Of a stretch of 45,456 bases of DNA, positions 8,698 through 16,056 are shown one piece after another (within the stretch, counting starts at the first letter, position 1; each line of letters starts with the position of its first letter). Made by a program: the position numbers and the translations under genes. The stretch spans positions 1-45,456 of the forward strand of contig JBDTNY010000020.1 of the NCBI GenBank assembly GCA_039933515.1, in the 5' to 3' direction. This DNA comes from JAOUEA01 sp039933515. Lineage in GTDB: Bacteria; Actinomycetota; UBA4738; HRBIN12. The notes beneath the pieces were generated by a model. That model was not told the origin of the DNA. It did not search any database and saw only the letters and a program-made list of their open reading frames with translations.

Positions 8698-8758
8698 AGG
8701 TCGAGGCTACCGCACGGTTCCGAGGCGCACGGGACCGCCCCGCGTATCGTTGCGGTCG
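8698..8758. promoter_or_regulatory. Divergent promoter region mnmA / pabBC
   Basis: For mnmA, TAGCCT at 8704-8709 (minus strand) ends 6 nt before the ATG. For pabBC, TATCGT at 8745-8750 (plus strand) ends 8 nt before the ATG. Both genes appear to be transcribed without a leader. The two boxes lie only 35 bp apart, so their -35 regions must overlap. Confidence 0.45.
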
Positions 8759-10531
8759 ATGATCGACGCGCGATTCGACGACCTGACGGGGAGCTCGCCG
8801 TCGTTCCGGTGCTCGGAGCCGGTCGGCGTGCTCGAGGCAACCCGCACCGACGAGGTCCGCGGGGTGCTCGAGGCGGCAGAAGGTGCGGCCGCCCGGGGCC
8901 TCTGGGTCGCCGGGTACGTGGCGTACGAGGCCGCACCCGGGCTCGACCCCTCACTCACGGTGCGCACGCGCGCCGTAGGCGACCCCTTCGAACGCCTTCC
9001 CCTGGCGTGGTTCGCGATCTTCGAGCGCCGTGACGACACCGTGCTCCCGGTCCCTCAGGCCGACCCGGACCCGGCGGTAGCTGATGCGTGGCAACCCTCG
9101 ATCGACCGCGGAACCTACGACGATGCGATCGCGCAGATCCGCCGGCACATCGCGGCCGGCGAGACGTACCAGGTGAATCACACGCTCCGGCTCCGATCCC
9201 AGGTCGAGGGCGACGAACGGGGGCTCTACCGGGATCTCTGCTACGCCCAGCGAGGCGCGTACTCCGGGTATCTCAACCTGGGCCGCTACCGGGTGCTGTC
9301 GGCCTCCCCCGAGCTGTTCTTCCGTCTCGAGGACGGGGTGCTCACCACCAAACCTATGAAAGGGACCGCCTCTCGCGGTCGATGGTCCGCCGAGGACAGC
9401 GCGATCGCCGAGCAGCTGCGCGGTTCGGTCAAGGACCGAGCCGAGAACGCGATGATCGTCGATCTTCTCCGCAACGACCTGGGGCGCGTGGCCGTCCCCG
9501 GCTCGGTCTCGTGGAGCGACGTGTTCGACCTGGAGCGGTTCGAGACCGTGTGGCAGCTCACCTCAACCGTCACCGCGACGCTGCGATCGGGGGCCGGGCT
9601 CGCCGAGGTGTTCGAAGCGATGTTTCCCTGTGGCTCGGTCACCGGCGCACCGAAGGTCCGGACGACGGCGATCATCGCCGAGCTCGAGGATTCACCGCGC
9701 GGCGTGTATTGCGGGGCGGTCGGCTACCTCGCCCCGCCCGGCTCGGGGTATCCGGCGGCGCGCTTCAACGTGCCGATCCGCACGGTCGTGATCGACACGG
9801 AGACCGGGGTCGCCGAGTACGGCGTGGGCGGCGGCATCACGTGGGACTCTCGCGCGGCCGGCGAATACCAGGAGACACTCGCGAAGGCCAGGGTCCTGGT
9901 CGACCGGCGACCGGGCTTCGAGCTCTACGAGACCGTCTTGCACGAGCCGGGGACGGGCTTCCGGCACCTGGCGCGGCACCTGGCCCGGCTCCGGGCGTCG
10001 TGCGAGTACTTCGGGTTCGCGTTCGACGAGCCGGCGATCGTCGCCGTCGCCGAGCGAGAGGCGGCCCGTTTCCCGGACCGTCCGGCGCGGATCCGGGTCG
10101 TCGTGGATCGGCGGGGCCGCGTGACGTCGGGCGGCCTGCCGCTGCCCGATCCGGTCGAGCCGGTCCGCGTGGCGATCGACGAGGTCGAGCCGGTGGACCC
10201 CTCGGACCCCATGGTGTTCCACAAGACCACCAGGCGACGGCGGTTCGACGATGCCAAAGCCCGGCACGCCGACGCCGACGACGTGCTGCTCACGAACACC
10301 CGCGGGGAGATCACGGAGACGACGATCGCGAACGTGGCGGTCAAGATCGGCGGCCGCTGGTGGACGCCGCCGCTCGACGCGGGCTTGCTCCCGGGCGTGG
10401 GGCGCGACCTGGCGCTCGAGGCAGGGGACACCGAGGAACGCCCGATCACGGTTGCTGAGCTGCGAGGAGCGGAGGAGATCGCACTCGTGAGCGACAACCG
10501 CGGATGGCGACGGGTGCAGCTGGTCGACTGA
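8759..10531 (+). CDS. pabB-pabC: Aminodeoxychorismate synthase component I / aminodeoxychorismate lyase fusion
   Basis: A 590-residue fusion for p-aminobenzoate (folate) synthesis. The N-terminal two thirds is the chorismate-utilising PabB domain: GETYQVNHTLRLRSQ, the MKGTASRG motif, AMIVDLLRNDLGRVA, PCGSVTGAPKVR, and the closing GVGGGITWDS with EYQETLAKARV. The last 200 residues form a PabC-like PLP-dependent lyase (branched-chain aminotransferase fold), with the Schiff-base lysine in FHKTTRRRRFDDAK and the TNTRGEITETTIANVAV motif. The open frame extends far upstream, but the ATG at 8759, 8 nt after a TATCGT box and at the PabB N-terminus, is the sensible start. No glutaminase subunit PabA lies in this window. 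Convergent with the small zinc-ribbon gene. Confidence 0.95.
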   Translation: MIDARFDDLTGSSPSFRCSEPVGVLEATRTDEVRGVLEAAEGAAARGLWVAGYVAYEAAPGLDPSLTVRTRAVGDPFERLPLAWFAIFERRDDTVLPVPQADPDPAVADAWQPSIDRGTYDDAIAQIRRHIAAGETYQVNHTLRLRSQVEGDERGLYRDLCYAQRGAYSGYLNLGRYRVLSASPELFFRLEDGVLTTKPMKGTASRGRWSAEDSAIAEQLRGSVKDRAENAMIVDLLRNDLGRVAVPGSVSWSDVFDLERFETVWQLTSTVTATLRSGAGLAEVFEAMFPCGSVTGAPKVRTTAIIAELEDSPRGVYCGAVGYLAPPGSGYPAARFNVPIRTVVIDTETGVAEYGVGGGITWDSRAAGEYQETLAKARVLVDRRPGFELYETVLHEPGTGFRHLARHLARLRASCEYFGFAFDEPAIVAVAEREAARFPDRPARIRVVVDRRGRVTSGGLPLPDPVEPVRVAIDEVEPVDPSDPMVFHKTTRRRRFDDAKARHADADDVLLTNTRGEITETTIANVAVKIGGRWWTPPLDAGLLPGVGRDLALEAGDTEERPITVAELRGAEEIALVSDNRGWRRVQLVD

Positions 10532-10532
10532 G

Positions 10533-10703
10533 TCAGTCGGCGGGCTTGTCGTGCGGGAACGAGTACGGCGTCATCGAGGCCTCGTCCAACGGACAGGCAC
10601 ACAGTGGGCATCGGGGAGGGTCCTCGTACACGAGCACGTTACGCTCGCAGAACGGGCACCCGCCCTCCTGCATCGCGGGAGGCTCGGTGGTTTCGCTCGT
10701 CAT
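10533..10703 (-). CDS. Small zinc-ribbon protein (56 aa)
   Basis: A 56-residue reading frame with five cysteines: Cys16 and Cys19 in GGCPFCERNV, and Cys32, Cys35 and Cys37 in RCPLCACPLD. The paired CxxC knuckles predict a single zinc ribbon of the rubredoxin-like type. The rest (ends PYSFPHDKPAD) is short and polar. No specific family recognised. The stop is 1 bp from the stop of pabBC on the other strand. No good ribosome site; the ATG is the only obvious start. The cysteine spacing makes it believable, but it could be missed or wrong. Confidence 0.6.
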   Translation of the reverse strand: MTSETTEPPAMQEGGCPFCERNVLVYEDPPRCPLCACPLDEASMTPYSFPHDKPAD

Positions 10704-10820
10704 CGTCGATCGCGCTCGGGGGGAGCGGTCTGCGACCTACATCGGCCGCTGCAGTCCCTACCTTGAACCGGGGAGGGAGCGAGGAGCGATCGGCACCGGC
10801 GGGCTGGGTCCGAACGCGAC

Positions 10821-10846
10821 GAGACCCTCCCGGTCGGGAGGGTCTC
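10821..10846 (-). terminator. Strong hairpin terminator after the 67-aa protein gene
   Basis: A perfect 11-bp inverted repeat (GAGACCCTCCC / GGGAGGGTCTC) with a GGTC tetraloop, 20 bp after the stop codon of the 67-residue gene. No T tract, but the stem is the strongest in the window. It also separates this gene from the zinc-ribbon gene. Confidence 0.7.
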
Positions 10847-10866
10847 CATCGGGGTTCGTCCGGGAG

Positions 10867-11070
10867 CTAGGCCGCCTCGGTCCGGCTCCGGCGTTTGCCG
10901 CGGGGCACGTAGCTGTGCACGGGCTCGTGCTGCCAGCAGTACTGCCACTTGTTGTATCGGGAGAGCTTGGTCTCACAGTTGGGATCGGCGCAGACGCGTC
11001 CGGTCGAGTACTGCTTGTTCGCACGCGGGAGCGTCCGAACCGATGCGCCTCGGTACTTCTCCTCTGCCAC
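10867..11070 (-). CDS. Small actinobacterial Cys/His protein (67 aa)
   Basis: 67 residues beginning at a GTG (VAEEKYRGASV). The centre has a compact putative zinc site: Cys27 and Cys32 in RVCADPNCETKLSRYN, then Cys45 and His48 in WQYCWQHEPV. The CxxxxC...T.LSxYN....CxxH pattern resembles small conserved proteins I recall from actinobacteria; function unknown. The C-terminus is strongly basic (RGKRRSR), suggesting nucleic acid or ribosome contact. An AAAGGA ribosome site lies about 10 nt upstream of this GTG; another in-frame GTG 3 codons upstream is too close to it. A strong terminator follows. Confidence 0.75.
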   Translation of the reverse strand: MAEEKYRGASVRTLPRANKQYSTGRVCADPNCETKLSRYNKWQYCWQHEPVHSYVPRGKRRSRTEAA

Positions 11071-11249
11071 GTCGCTCACATCCTTTCGCGAGGGGCCCGT
11101 GTCGGGCTGAGCGGTTCTCGGGTGGCTCGGTCCCCTCGTCACGTACTTCGAACAGCACGCCGCGTCGGTTCATTCCTGATCGCCACGAGAGATCCGTGCA
11201 TGGGTTCATCCGCGATCGGCACCCCGGTTGCGCTCGTGCAGCTAGGGCC

Positions 11250-12014
11250 TCAGAACGACGGATCGCGCTTGTCCAGGAACGCCCGCATGCCCTCTCGCTG
11301 GTCGTGCGTCCCGAAGAGCGCGAGGAAAAGCTCCCGCTCTCGAGCCACGCCGGCCGCACCGGGGGTCTCGATCGCCGCGCGGATCGCCGCCTTGGCTGCC
11401 GCGAGGGCCAGCCGGGGTCCTCGCGCGAACGCCCTTGCGTCGGCGATCGCCGCCTCCCGCACCTCGTCCGCGGGCACGATCCGCTCCGCGAGCCCGAGGC
11501 GCACGGCCTCCTCAGCCCCGACCTGGCGGCCGGAGTACACCAGCTCACGCGTCCGCCCGGGTCCCACGAGGCGGGTGAGCCGCTGCGTGCCGCCGCCGCC
11601 CGGGATCACCCCGAGGCGGATCTCGGGCTGGCCGATCCTGGCGTCGTCGGCCAGGTACCTGAGATCGGCGGCCAGGGCGAGCTCCATCCCTCCGCCCAAG
11701 GCGAACCCGTTCACGGCGGCGATCGACACCGTGCCGATCGACTCGAGCAGATCGCAGGCATCGCCGAGCGCGTCGACGCTCGGCTTCACGTCGTCGGGAC
11801 CCCACTCGGCCATCGCCTTGATATCGGCGCCGGCCGCGAAGAGCGTTCGGCCGCCCCACACCACGATCGCCCCCACGTCCTCTCGCTCGTCGGCCTCCCG
11901 GAACGCCTCCCCGAGCTCGGTGCCCAGCTGGAGATCGATCGCGTTCGCGGGAGGACGATCGAGTCGCACCACGGCGACGCCGTTATCGACCTCGAGATGC
12001 ACGAACTGGCCCAT
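11250..12014 (-). CDS. Enoyl-CoA hydratase/isomerase family protein
   Basis: Crotonase-fold hydratase (254 residues) that would add water to trans-2-enoyl-CoA in fatty-acid or related acyl-CoA oxidation. Both catalytic glutamates are present: Glu111 in NGFALGGGMELALAADL and Glu131 in GQPEIRLGVIPGGGGTQRL, with the oxyanion-hole FAAGADIKAM loop. This argues for a true hydratase rather than a divergent crotonase. The start chosen is the ATG at 12014; upstream in-frame ATGs at 12032 and 12041 overlap the end of the neighbouring SDR gene and are possible. It follows that gene by 10 bp, so they form one transcript. Confidence 0.93.
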   Translation of the reverse strand: MGQFVHLEVDNGVAVVRLDRPPANAIDLQLGTELGEAFREADEREDVGAIVVWGGRTLFAAGADIKAMAEWGPDDVKPSVDALGDACDLLESIGTVSIAAVNGFALGGGMELALAADLRYLADDARIGQPEIRLGVIPGGGGTQRLTRLVGPGRTRELVYSGRQVGAEEAVRLGLAERIVPADEVREAAIADARAFARGPRLALAAAKAAIRAAIETPGAAGVARERELFLALFGTHDQREGMRAFLDKRDPSF

Positions 12015-12024
12015 GGCGGCGATG

Positions 12025-12921
12025 CTACCCATAGTCGCCATCGTTCGCCGCGGCGGCCCGTTCCGCCGTGATCCGCAGGCCCTCGGCGAGGGAGGTCCGC
12101 GTCACGCCGAACGCCGCCGCGGCGTCGGGTGCGTCGGCCCGGCCCGACAGCGAGAAGAGCCGCGTGGCCGGATGCGGCACGGCGATGCCGAGGAGCCGCT
12201 CGAGCACGGGCGCGATCTCGTCGACGGGCACCTCGACGGGTTCGCGGGTTGGGCCGGCCGCGAGCAGCCTCGTCAGACCGGCGGCGGTCACCGCGTCGGG
12301 CCCTTCCAATGCCCACGTGCCCGCCGGGTCCTCGACCCGGTCGTCGGCGGCCACGAGCACATCCGCGAGATCGTCGACGTACACCGGCGCGAGCGAGGCG
12401 CCGCCATCGCCGAGCACGAGCGGCGGCTCGGCGAGCGCTGCCTGGACCACGGCCGCGAACCAGAACCCGCCGAGACCGTAAAGGTGCGTGCTGCGGATCA
12501 CCGCGTACTCGAGTCCGGAGTGCGCCACCGCTTCCTCGGCCAGGCCCTTCGCGCGCAGGTACGGGTCGCGGGCGTCGGGCGACGCCCCGGGCACCGAGAC
12601 CAGGATGAACCGGCGGACGTCGGCCTCCCGTGCGGCCGCGAGCGCGGTCAGCACCGAAGCGTGGTTGGCGACAATCACGGCGTCGTCGTCGATCTGATGC
12701 GCGCCCCCCACGAGATGGATCACGGTGAACACGCGGCGGAGAACCTCGGCCAGGGCGTCGGTGTCGTCGAGCCGGCCCACCGTGACCTTCGCGCCCATCG
12801 CCCGCAGCGCGCCGGCCGTCTCGGGGCGGCGCACCGCCGCCCGAACCTCGTCGCGAGCCACGAGCCGCGGGATCAGCGCGTGCCCCAGCGGCCCCGAGGC
12901 ACCGGTCACCATCACGGTCAT
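12025..12921 (-). CDS. NAD(P)-binding (NmrA/atypical SDR) family protein
   Basis: 298 residues with an N-terminal dinucleotide site TVMVTGASGPLGHALIPRL (GxxGxxG type), the strand FTVIHLVGG, and the segment VRRFILVSVPGA in place of a classic YxxxK dehydrogenase site; PYLRAKGLAEEAVAHSGLEY supplies a possible Lys. This fits atypical short-chain reductases such as NmrA-like or NADH-quinone subunit-like NAD-binding proteins that may be regulatory or epimerase-like; the substrate is unknown. The ATG lies 6 nt after a TAGCCT box (leaderless). It is likely co-transcribed with the enoyl-CoA hydratase gene and divergent from the phosphotransferase gene. Confidence 0.88.
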   Translation of the reverse strand: MTVMVTGASGPLGHALIPRLVARDEVRAAVRRPETAGALRAMGAKVTVGRLDDTDALAEVLRRVFTVIHLVGGAHQIDDDAVIVANHASVLTALAAAREADVRRFILVSVPGASPDARDPYLRAKGLAEEAVAHSGLEYAVIRSTHLYGLGGFWFAAVVQAALAEPPLVLGDGGASLAPVYVDDLADVLVAADDRVEDPAGTWALEGPDAVTAAGLTRLLAAGPTREPVEVPVDEIAPVLERLLGIAVPHPATRLFSLSGRADAPDAAAAFGVTRTSLAEGLRITAERAAAANDGDYG

Positions 12922-12973
12922 CGGGCCAGGCTACCGGGCGACGCCCGCGGGACCCGCTCGCTAGGATTCTTCG
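12922..12973. promoter_or_regulatory. Divergent promoter region SDR-like / phosphotransferase
   Basis: Minus strand: TAGCCT at 12928-12933, 6 nt before the SDR-like ATG. Plus strand: TAGGAT at 12962-12967, 6 nt before the phosphotransferase ATG. Two mirrored -10 boxes in 52 bp, each placed for a leaderless message. Confidence 0.45.
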
Positions 12974-13897
12974 ATGCACCCGGAGGAGCCTCGCCCGAGC
13001 CTCGAGGATGCCGAGAGGGCCGAGCGGGCCATCGGCTCCTCGCCGGTGGCCTGGCGGGCCGTCGTGCGCGGCGGACAGACGGCCGCGTCCCGCTGGGTCG
13101 CGACGCTCGCCGACGGGACCACCCGGTTCGTGAAGATCGCCCACACGCTGGACACGGCCGCGTGGATCCGCGACGAGCATCTGTTCTACCTGCAGCACAA
13201 GGGCCTGGTGTTCCTTCCGGCGACGCACGGCTGGGACGACGACGGCGAACGCCCGGCGCTGGCGCTCGAGGACCTGAGCGCGGCGGCGTGGCCGCCGCCC
13301 TGGGACCGCGGCAAGGTGCAGGCCGTGGTCGAAGGGTTGGAGAAGGTCGCTGCCGCCAGGGTCTCCCCCGAGATCCCCCGGGTGGGCGCCGGGCAGTTCG
13401 ACCGCGAGGGCTGGCCGGAGGTCGCCGCACACCGGGAGGCGTTCCTCGCGCTCGGACTCTGCGACGAGCCCTGGCTCGATGCCTGCCTGCCGGTGCTCAC
13501 CGAGATCGCACAGGCGGCCCCGCTCGAAGGCGACCGGTTGCTCCACATGGACGTGCGGAGCGACAACCTGTGTCTGCTCCCGGACGGGGTGCGGTTCGTC
13601 GACTGGAACTTCGCGCGCCGCGGCAACCCGCGATTCGATATCGCCTCGTGGCTGCCGAGCCTCGAGGCCGAGGGCGGTCCGCCACCCGAAAAGGTCGTGA
13701 CGCCAGCGCCCGACATGGCGGCCTTCTCCGCCACCCTCGCGGGCTACTTCGGCTCGCACGCGGCGCGGCCGCCGATTCCCGAGGCGCCGCATGTTCGGCC
13801 GCTTCAGCTGCTGCAGGCGCGGACGGCCCTCCCCTGGGCGGCACGGGCGCTCGGGCTCCCACCACCCGAGCCGCGGAGAGGCGCCGCGGGCGCCTGA
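12974..13897 (+). CDS. APH-family phosphotransferase
   Basis: Protein-kinase-like fold of the aminoglycoside phosphotransferase superfamily (307 residues). Catalytic elements: the N-lobe lysine likely Lys54 in TRFVKIAH, the Brenner motif HMDVRSDN (His191, Asp193, Asn198), and the metal-binding Asp210 in VRFVDWNFARRGN. Family members phosphorylate antibiotics, choline, homoserine or other small hydroxyl compounds; nothing here fixes the substrate, and drug resistance should not be assumed. The start follows a TAGGAT box by 6 nt. The Fur gene begins 52 bp downstream on the same strand with its own promoter. Confidence 0.88.
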   Translation: MHPEEPRPSLEDAERAERAIGSSPVAWRAVVRGGQTAASRWVATLADGTTRFVKIAHTLDTAAWIRDEHLFYLQHKGLVFLPATHGWDDDGERPALALEDLSAAAWPPPWDRGKVQAVVEGLEKVAAARVSPEIPRVGAGQFDREGWPEVAAHREAFLALGLCDEPWLDACLPVLTEIAQAAPLEGDRLLHMDVRSDNLCLLPDGVRFVDWNFARRGNPRFDIASWLPSLEAEGGPPPEKVVTPAPDMAAFSATLAGYFGSHAARPPIPEAPHVRPLQLLQARTALPWAARALGLPPPEPRRGAAGA

Positions 13898-13902
13898 CAC
13901 GG

Positions 13903-13925
13903 CAGGTGCGAGAAGCTTGCACCTG
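13903..13925. promoter_or_regulatory. Palindromic operator candidate upstream of the Fur-family gene
   Basis: Inverted repeat with arms CAGGTGC and GCACCTG around the 9-nt centre GAGAAGCTT, just upstream of the -10 box. A closely related sequence lies upstream of znuA (17117-17135): both read CAG-K-TGCG-W-GAAG then TTGCA, with a one-base gap. Probably the binding site for the Fur-family protein itself (autoregulation). Confidence 0.5.
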
Positions 13926-13936
13926 CAACACGCTGC

Positions 13937-13942
13937 TAGACT
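13937..13942 (+). promoter_or_regulatory. -10 box of the Fur-family gene
   Basis: TAGACT with a 7-nt gap to the ATG, identical in sequence and spacing to the gatC box. Leaderless transcription predicted; the palindrome upstream would cover the -35 zone and so repress. Confidence 0.5.
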
Positions 13943-13949
13943 GAGAGGC

Positions 13950-14390
13950 ATGGAACGGGCCGGTCACGACTACGCCGACGTGATGGACTTGTTGCGCACC
14001 CATGGGCTCCGTATGACCCCGCAGCGGCGCGCGATCGTGACCGAGGTGATGCGCACCCAGGGGCACATCTCCCCCACCAACATCGCCCGCAAGGTCCAGG
14101 GCGAGATGCCGGGCGTGAACGCCTCCACGGTCTATCGCACGCTCACCCTGCTCGAAGAGGTCGGCGTGCTCTCTCACTCGCATCTCGAGACGGGCGCCGA
14201 GTACCACCGGTCCGCCGAGGCCGAGCACGTGCATCTGACATGCGGCCACTGCGGCGCCGACGACCCCCTCTCCCTGCGGGAAGCCCGCGCGCTCCAGGGG
14301 TTGATCAAGCGCCACCACGGTTTCGTCGCCGACCTGACCCACTTCGCGATCACGGGCCGCTGCGCCGAGTGCGCGGCCGCAACGACCTAG
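13950..14390 (+). CDS. Fur-family metalloregulator (probably Zur-like)
   Basis: 146-residue repressor. The N-terminal winged helix has LRTHGLRMTPQRRAIVTEV and recognition helix region NASTVYRTLTLLEEVGVL. The C-terminal dimer/metal domain has histidines in EYHRSAEAEHVHLTC and a structural zinc site CGHC (Cys98, Cys101) plus CAEC (Cys138, Cys141). It converges on the zinc-type ABC operon, sharing a CTAG at the two stop codons, and an element like the one in its own promoter occurs upstream of znuA. I therefore infer a zinc uptake regulator (Zur); Mn- or Fe-sensing cannot be excluded from sequence. The longer upstream frame was rejected because it reads through the phosphotransferase gene. Confidence 0.93.
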   Translation: MERAGHDYADVMDLLRTHGLRMTPQRRAIVTEVMRTQGHISPTNIARKVQGEMPGVNASTVYRTLTLLEEVGVLSHSHLETGAEYHRSAEAEHVHLTCGHCGADDPLSLREARALQGLIKRHHGFVADLTHFAITGRCAECAAATT

Positions 14391-15259
14391 TGCGTGTCGA
14401 GTCCCTCCATCAATGACCGGCGCCCTTTGACGGCCGACCAGGCATACGCGGCGGCGAACAGCGACGCTCCCGTGAGCACGACCGTGGCGCCCGATGAGAC
14501 GTCGAGGTAGTACGACAGATATACCCCCACGAATCCCAGGGACGCGCCCACGCCCACGGAGATCAAGAGCATCCGGTGGAAGCTATCGGTCAGCAGGCGC
14601 GCGATCACCGGCGGGATCACGAGGACCGCCGCGATCAGCATCACGCCCACCACGTTCATCGTGGCGATGATCGTGGCGGCGAGCATCAGTGCGAGGATCA
14701 CATCCGTCCTCGCCGTCGGCACGCCGGAGACCTCGGCCACCTCCGGGTCGAACGTGGCGAAGAGCAGCTGCCGGTACCACAGGAACACCGTGACCCCGAT
14801 CGTCGCGGCAACTCCGGCGACCACGAGCACGTCGACCATCGTGACGCCGAGCACGTTCCCGAAGAGCAGGGCCTCGGCGTTGGTCCTGAACCCGTCCTGC
14901 GTCGAGATGATCGCGATGCCGAAGGCGAACGCGGCCGACGTCACCACCCCGATCGCGGCATCGGCCCCGATCGTGCGCCGTCGGGCGATCCGGTTGATCA
15001 TGAGCGCCGCCCCCACCCCGAAGATCGCGGCGCCCGGGTAGAACCCGACCCCCAGCGAGGCACCGGCGCCGCTGCCCGTGAGCGCGAGGCCCGCCACCGC
15101 CCCACCGAAGACCGCGTGCGAGAGCCCATGCCCGATGTAACTCATCCCGCGGAGCACCACGTAGACGCCCACGAGCCCGCAGAGCGCGCCGGCCAGCACC
15201 GACACCATCAGGGCATGGCGGAAGAACCCATAGGCGAACGGCTCAAGCAGGGTGTTCAT
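14387..15259 (-). CDS. znuB: Metal ABC transporter permease (ZnuB-like)
   Basis: Permease of the ABC-3 family (290 residues, eight or nine hydrophobic spans) for zinc or manganese import. Features: FFRHALMVSVLAGALCGLVG at the N-terminus, LRGMSYIGHGLSHAVFGGAV, and the late segment LLIAAVLVIPPVIARLLTDS typical of ZnuB/MntB. The ATG overlaps the end of znuC by 17 bp, implying coupling. The frame is open upstream but there it only shadows znuC. Last gene of the znuACB operon; its stop shares CTAG with the Fur-family gene. Confidence 0.94.
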   Translation of the reverse strand: MNTLLEPFAYGFFRHALMVSVLAGALCGLVGVYVVLRGMSYIGHGLSHAVFGGAVAGLALTGSGAGASLGVGFYPGAAIFGVGAALMINRIARRRTIGADAAIGVVTSAAFAFGIAIISTQDGFRTNAEALLFGNVLGVTMVDVLVVAGVAATIGVTVFLWYRQLLFATFDPEVAEVSGVPTARTDVILALMLAATIIATMNVVGVMLIAAVLVIPPVIARLLTDSFHRMLLISVGVGASLGFVGVYLSYYLDVSSGATVVLTGASLFAAAYAWSAVKGRRSLMEGLDTH

Positions 15260-16052
15260 GGTGTTCCTCCCGCAGCGGCACGACCCGCGCGCCCTCGTCC
15301 GTCGCGTCGTACTCGGGGTACTGCTCCACGACCACTGGCATGCCGCCGTGCACGAGCACCTCGAGGGAGGCGCCGTACGTCCGCTCCAAGACATCGGATC
15401 GGATCACCTCGCGCGGCGATCCCGTCGCGATCACCTCCCGGTTCAGGCAGACGATCCGAGGGAGGTGCGCGGCGATCCCGTTCAGGTCGTGCGTGGTGAG
15501 CACCACAGCGAGGCCGTCGTGGTGGAGCTCGTGGATCAGGTGCATCACGTCGTGCCGGGTGCGCACGTCCACGCCGCTCGTCGGCTCGTCGAGCAGGAGA
15601 AGCTTCGGGCGGCGGAGCATCGCCCGCGCCACGAACACCCGCTGCTGCTGGCCCCCGGAGAGCTCCCGGATGTGCCGGTCGCCCAAGCCCCCCAGACCCA
15701 GCCGATCCAGAACCTGTTCGGCCTCGGCGATGTCGGCCTTCGAGGACCAGGGTACGACCCTGCCGTCGAGGCGGGCCATCAGCACTGCCTCGCGCACCGT
15801 CGTGGGGAAGAACCAGTTCACGGTCTCGACCTGGGGGACATAGCCGATCGCGATGCCCCGCTCACGGTGGATGCGCCCGGCGATCGGGGCAACCGAACCC
15901 GCGATCGTCTTCAGCAAGGTGCTCTTGCCCGAGCCGCTCGGACCGACCACGCCGATGAAGTCGCCCGGGCGTACCTCGAGGTCGATGTTGACCAGCACGG
16001 GCTCTTTGCCGTAGCGGCAGGTGACCTTCTCGAGCCGGATCAACGGGTCCAT
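15243..16052 (-). CDS. znuC: Metal ABC transporter ATP-binding protein (ZnuC-like)
   Basis: ATPase of the zinc/manganese importer, 269 residues. Walker A GPSGSGKST at residues 37-45, a Q-loop in IGYVPQVETVNWFFPTTV, signature LSGGQQQR at 131-138, Walker B LLLLDEPTSG at 151-160, and the switch histidine in LTTHDLNG. The C-terminus is His/Glu-rich (VPLREEHHEHPA), which may help hold metal. It starts 4 bp after the znuA stop and overlaps znuB. Confidence 0.95.
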   Translation of the reverse strand: MDPLIRLEKVTCRYGKEPVLVNIDLEVRPGDFIGVVGPSGSGKSTLLKTIAGSVAPIAGRIHRERGIAIGYVPQVETVNWFFPTTVREAVLMARLDGRVVPWSSKADIAEAEQVLDRLGLGGLGDRHIRELSGGQQQRVFVARAMLRRPKLLLLDEPTSGVDVRTRHDVMHLIHELHHDGLAVVLTTHDLNGIAAHLPRIVCLNREVIATGSPREVIRSDVLERTYGASLEVLVHGGMPVVVEQYPEYDATDEGARVVPLREEHHEHPA

Positions 16053-16056
16053 GTCG

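Noticed and set aside
10533..11070. Toxin-antitoxin pair made of the two small Cys-rich genes
   Set aside because: They are separated by a strong terminator and 160 bp, have no overlap, and neither resembles a toxin or antitoxin.
12974..13897. Aminoglycoside-resistance gene
   Set aside because: Only general APH-fold motifs are visible; the family is broad and the context is housekeeping. A resistance role is not supported.
10504..13944. A 1146-codon open frame on the plus strand
   Set aside because: It lies antisense to the 67-residue gene, the enoyl-CoA hydratase and the SDR-like gene and merges with them out of frame. Arg/Ser/Ala-rich composition without domains is typical of shadows in GC-rich DNA.
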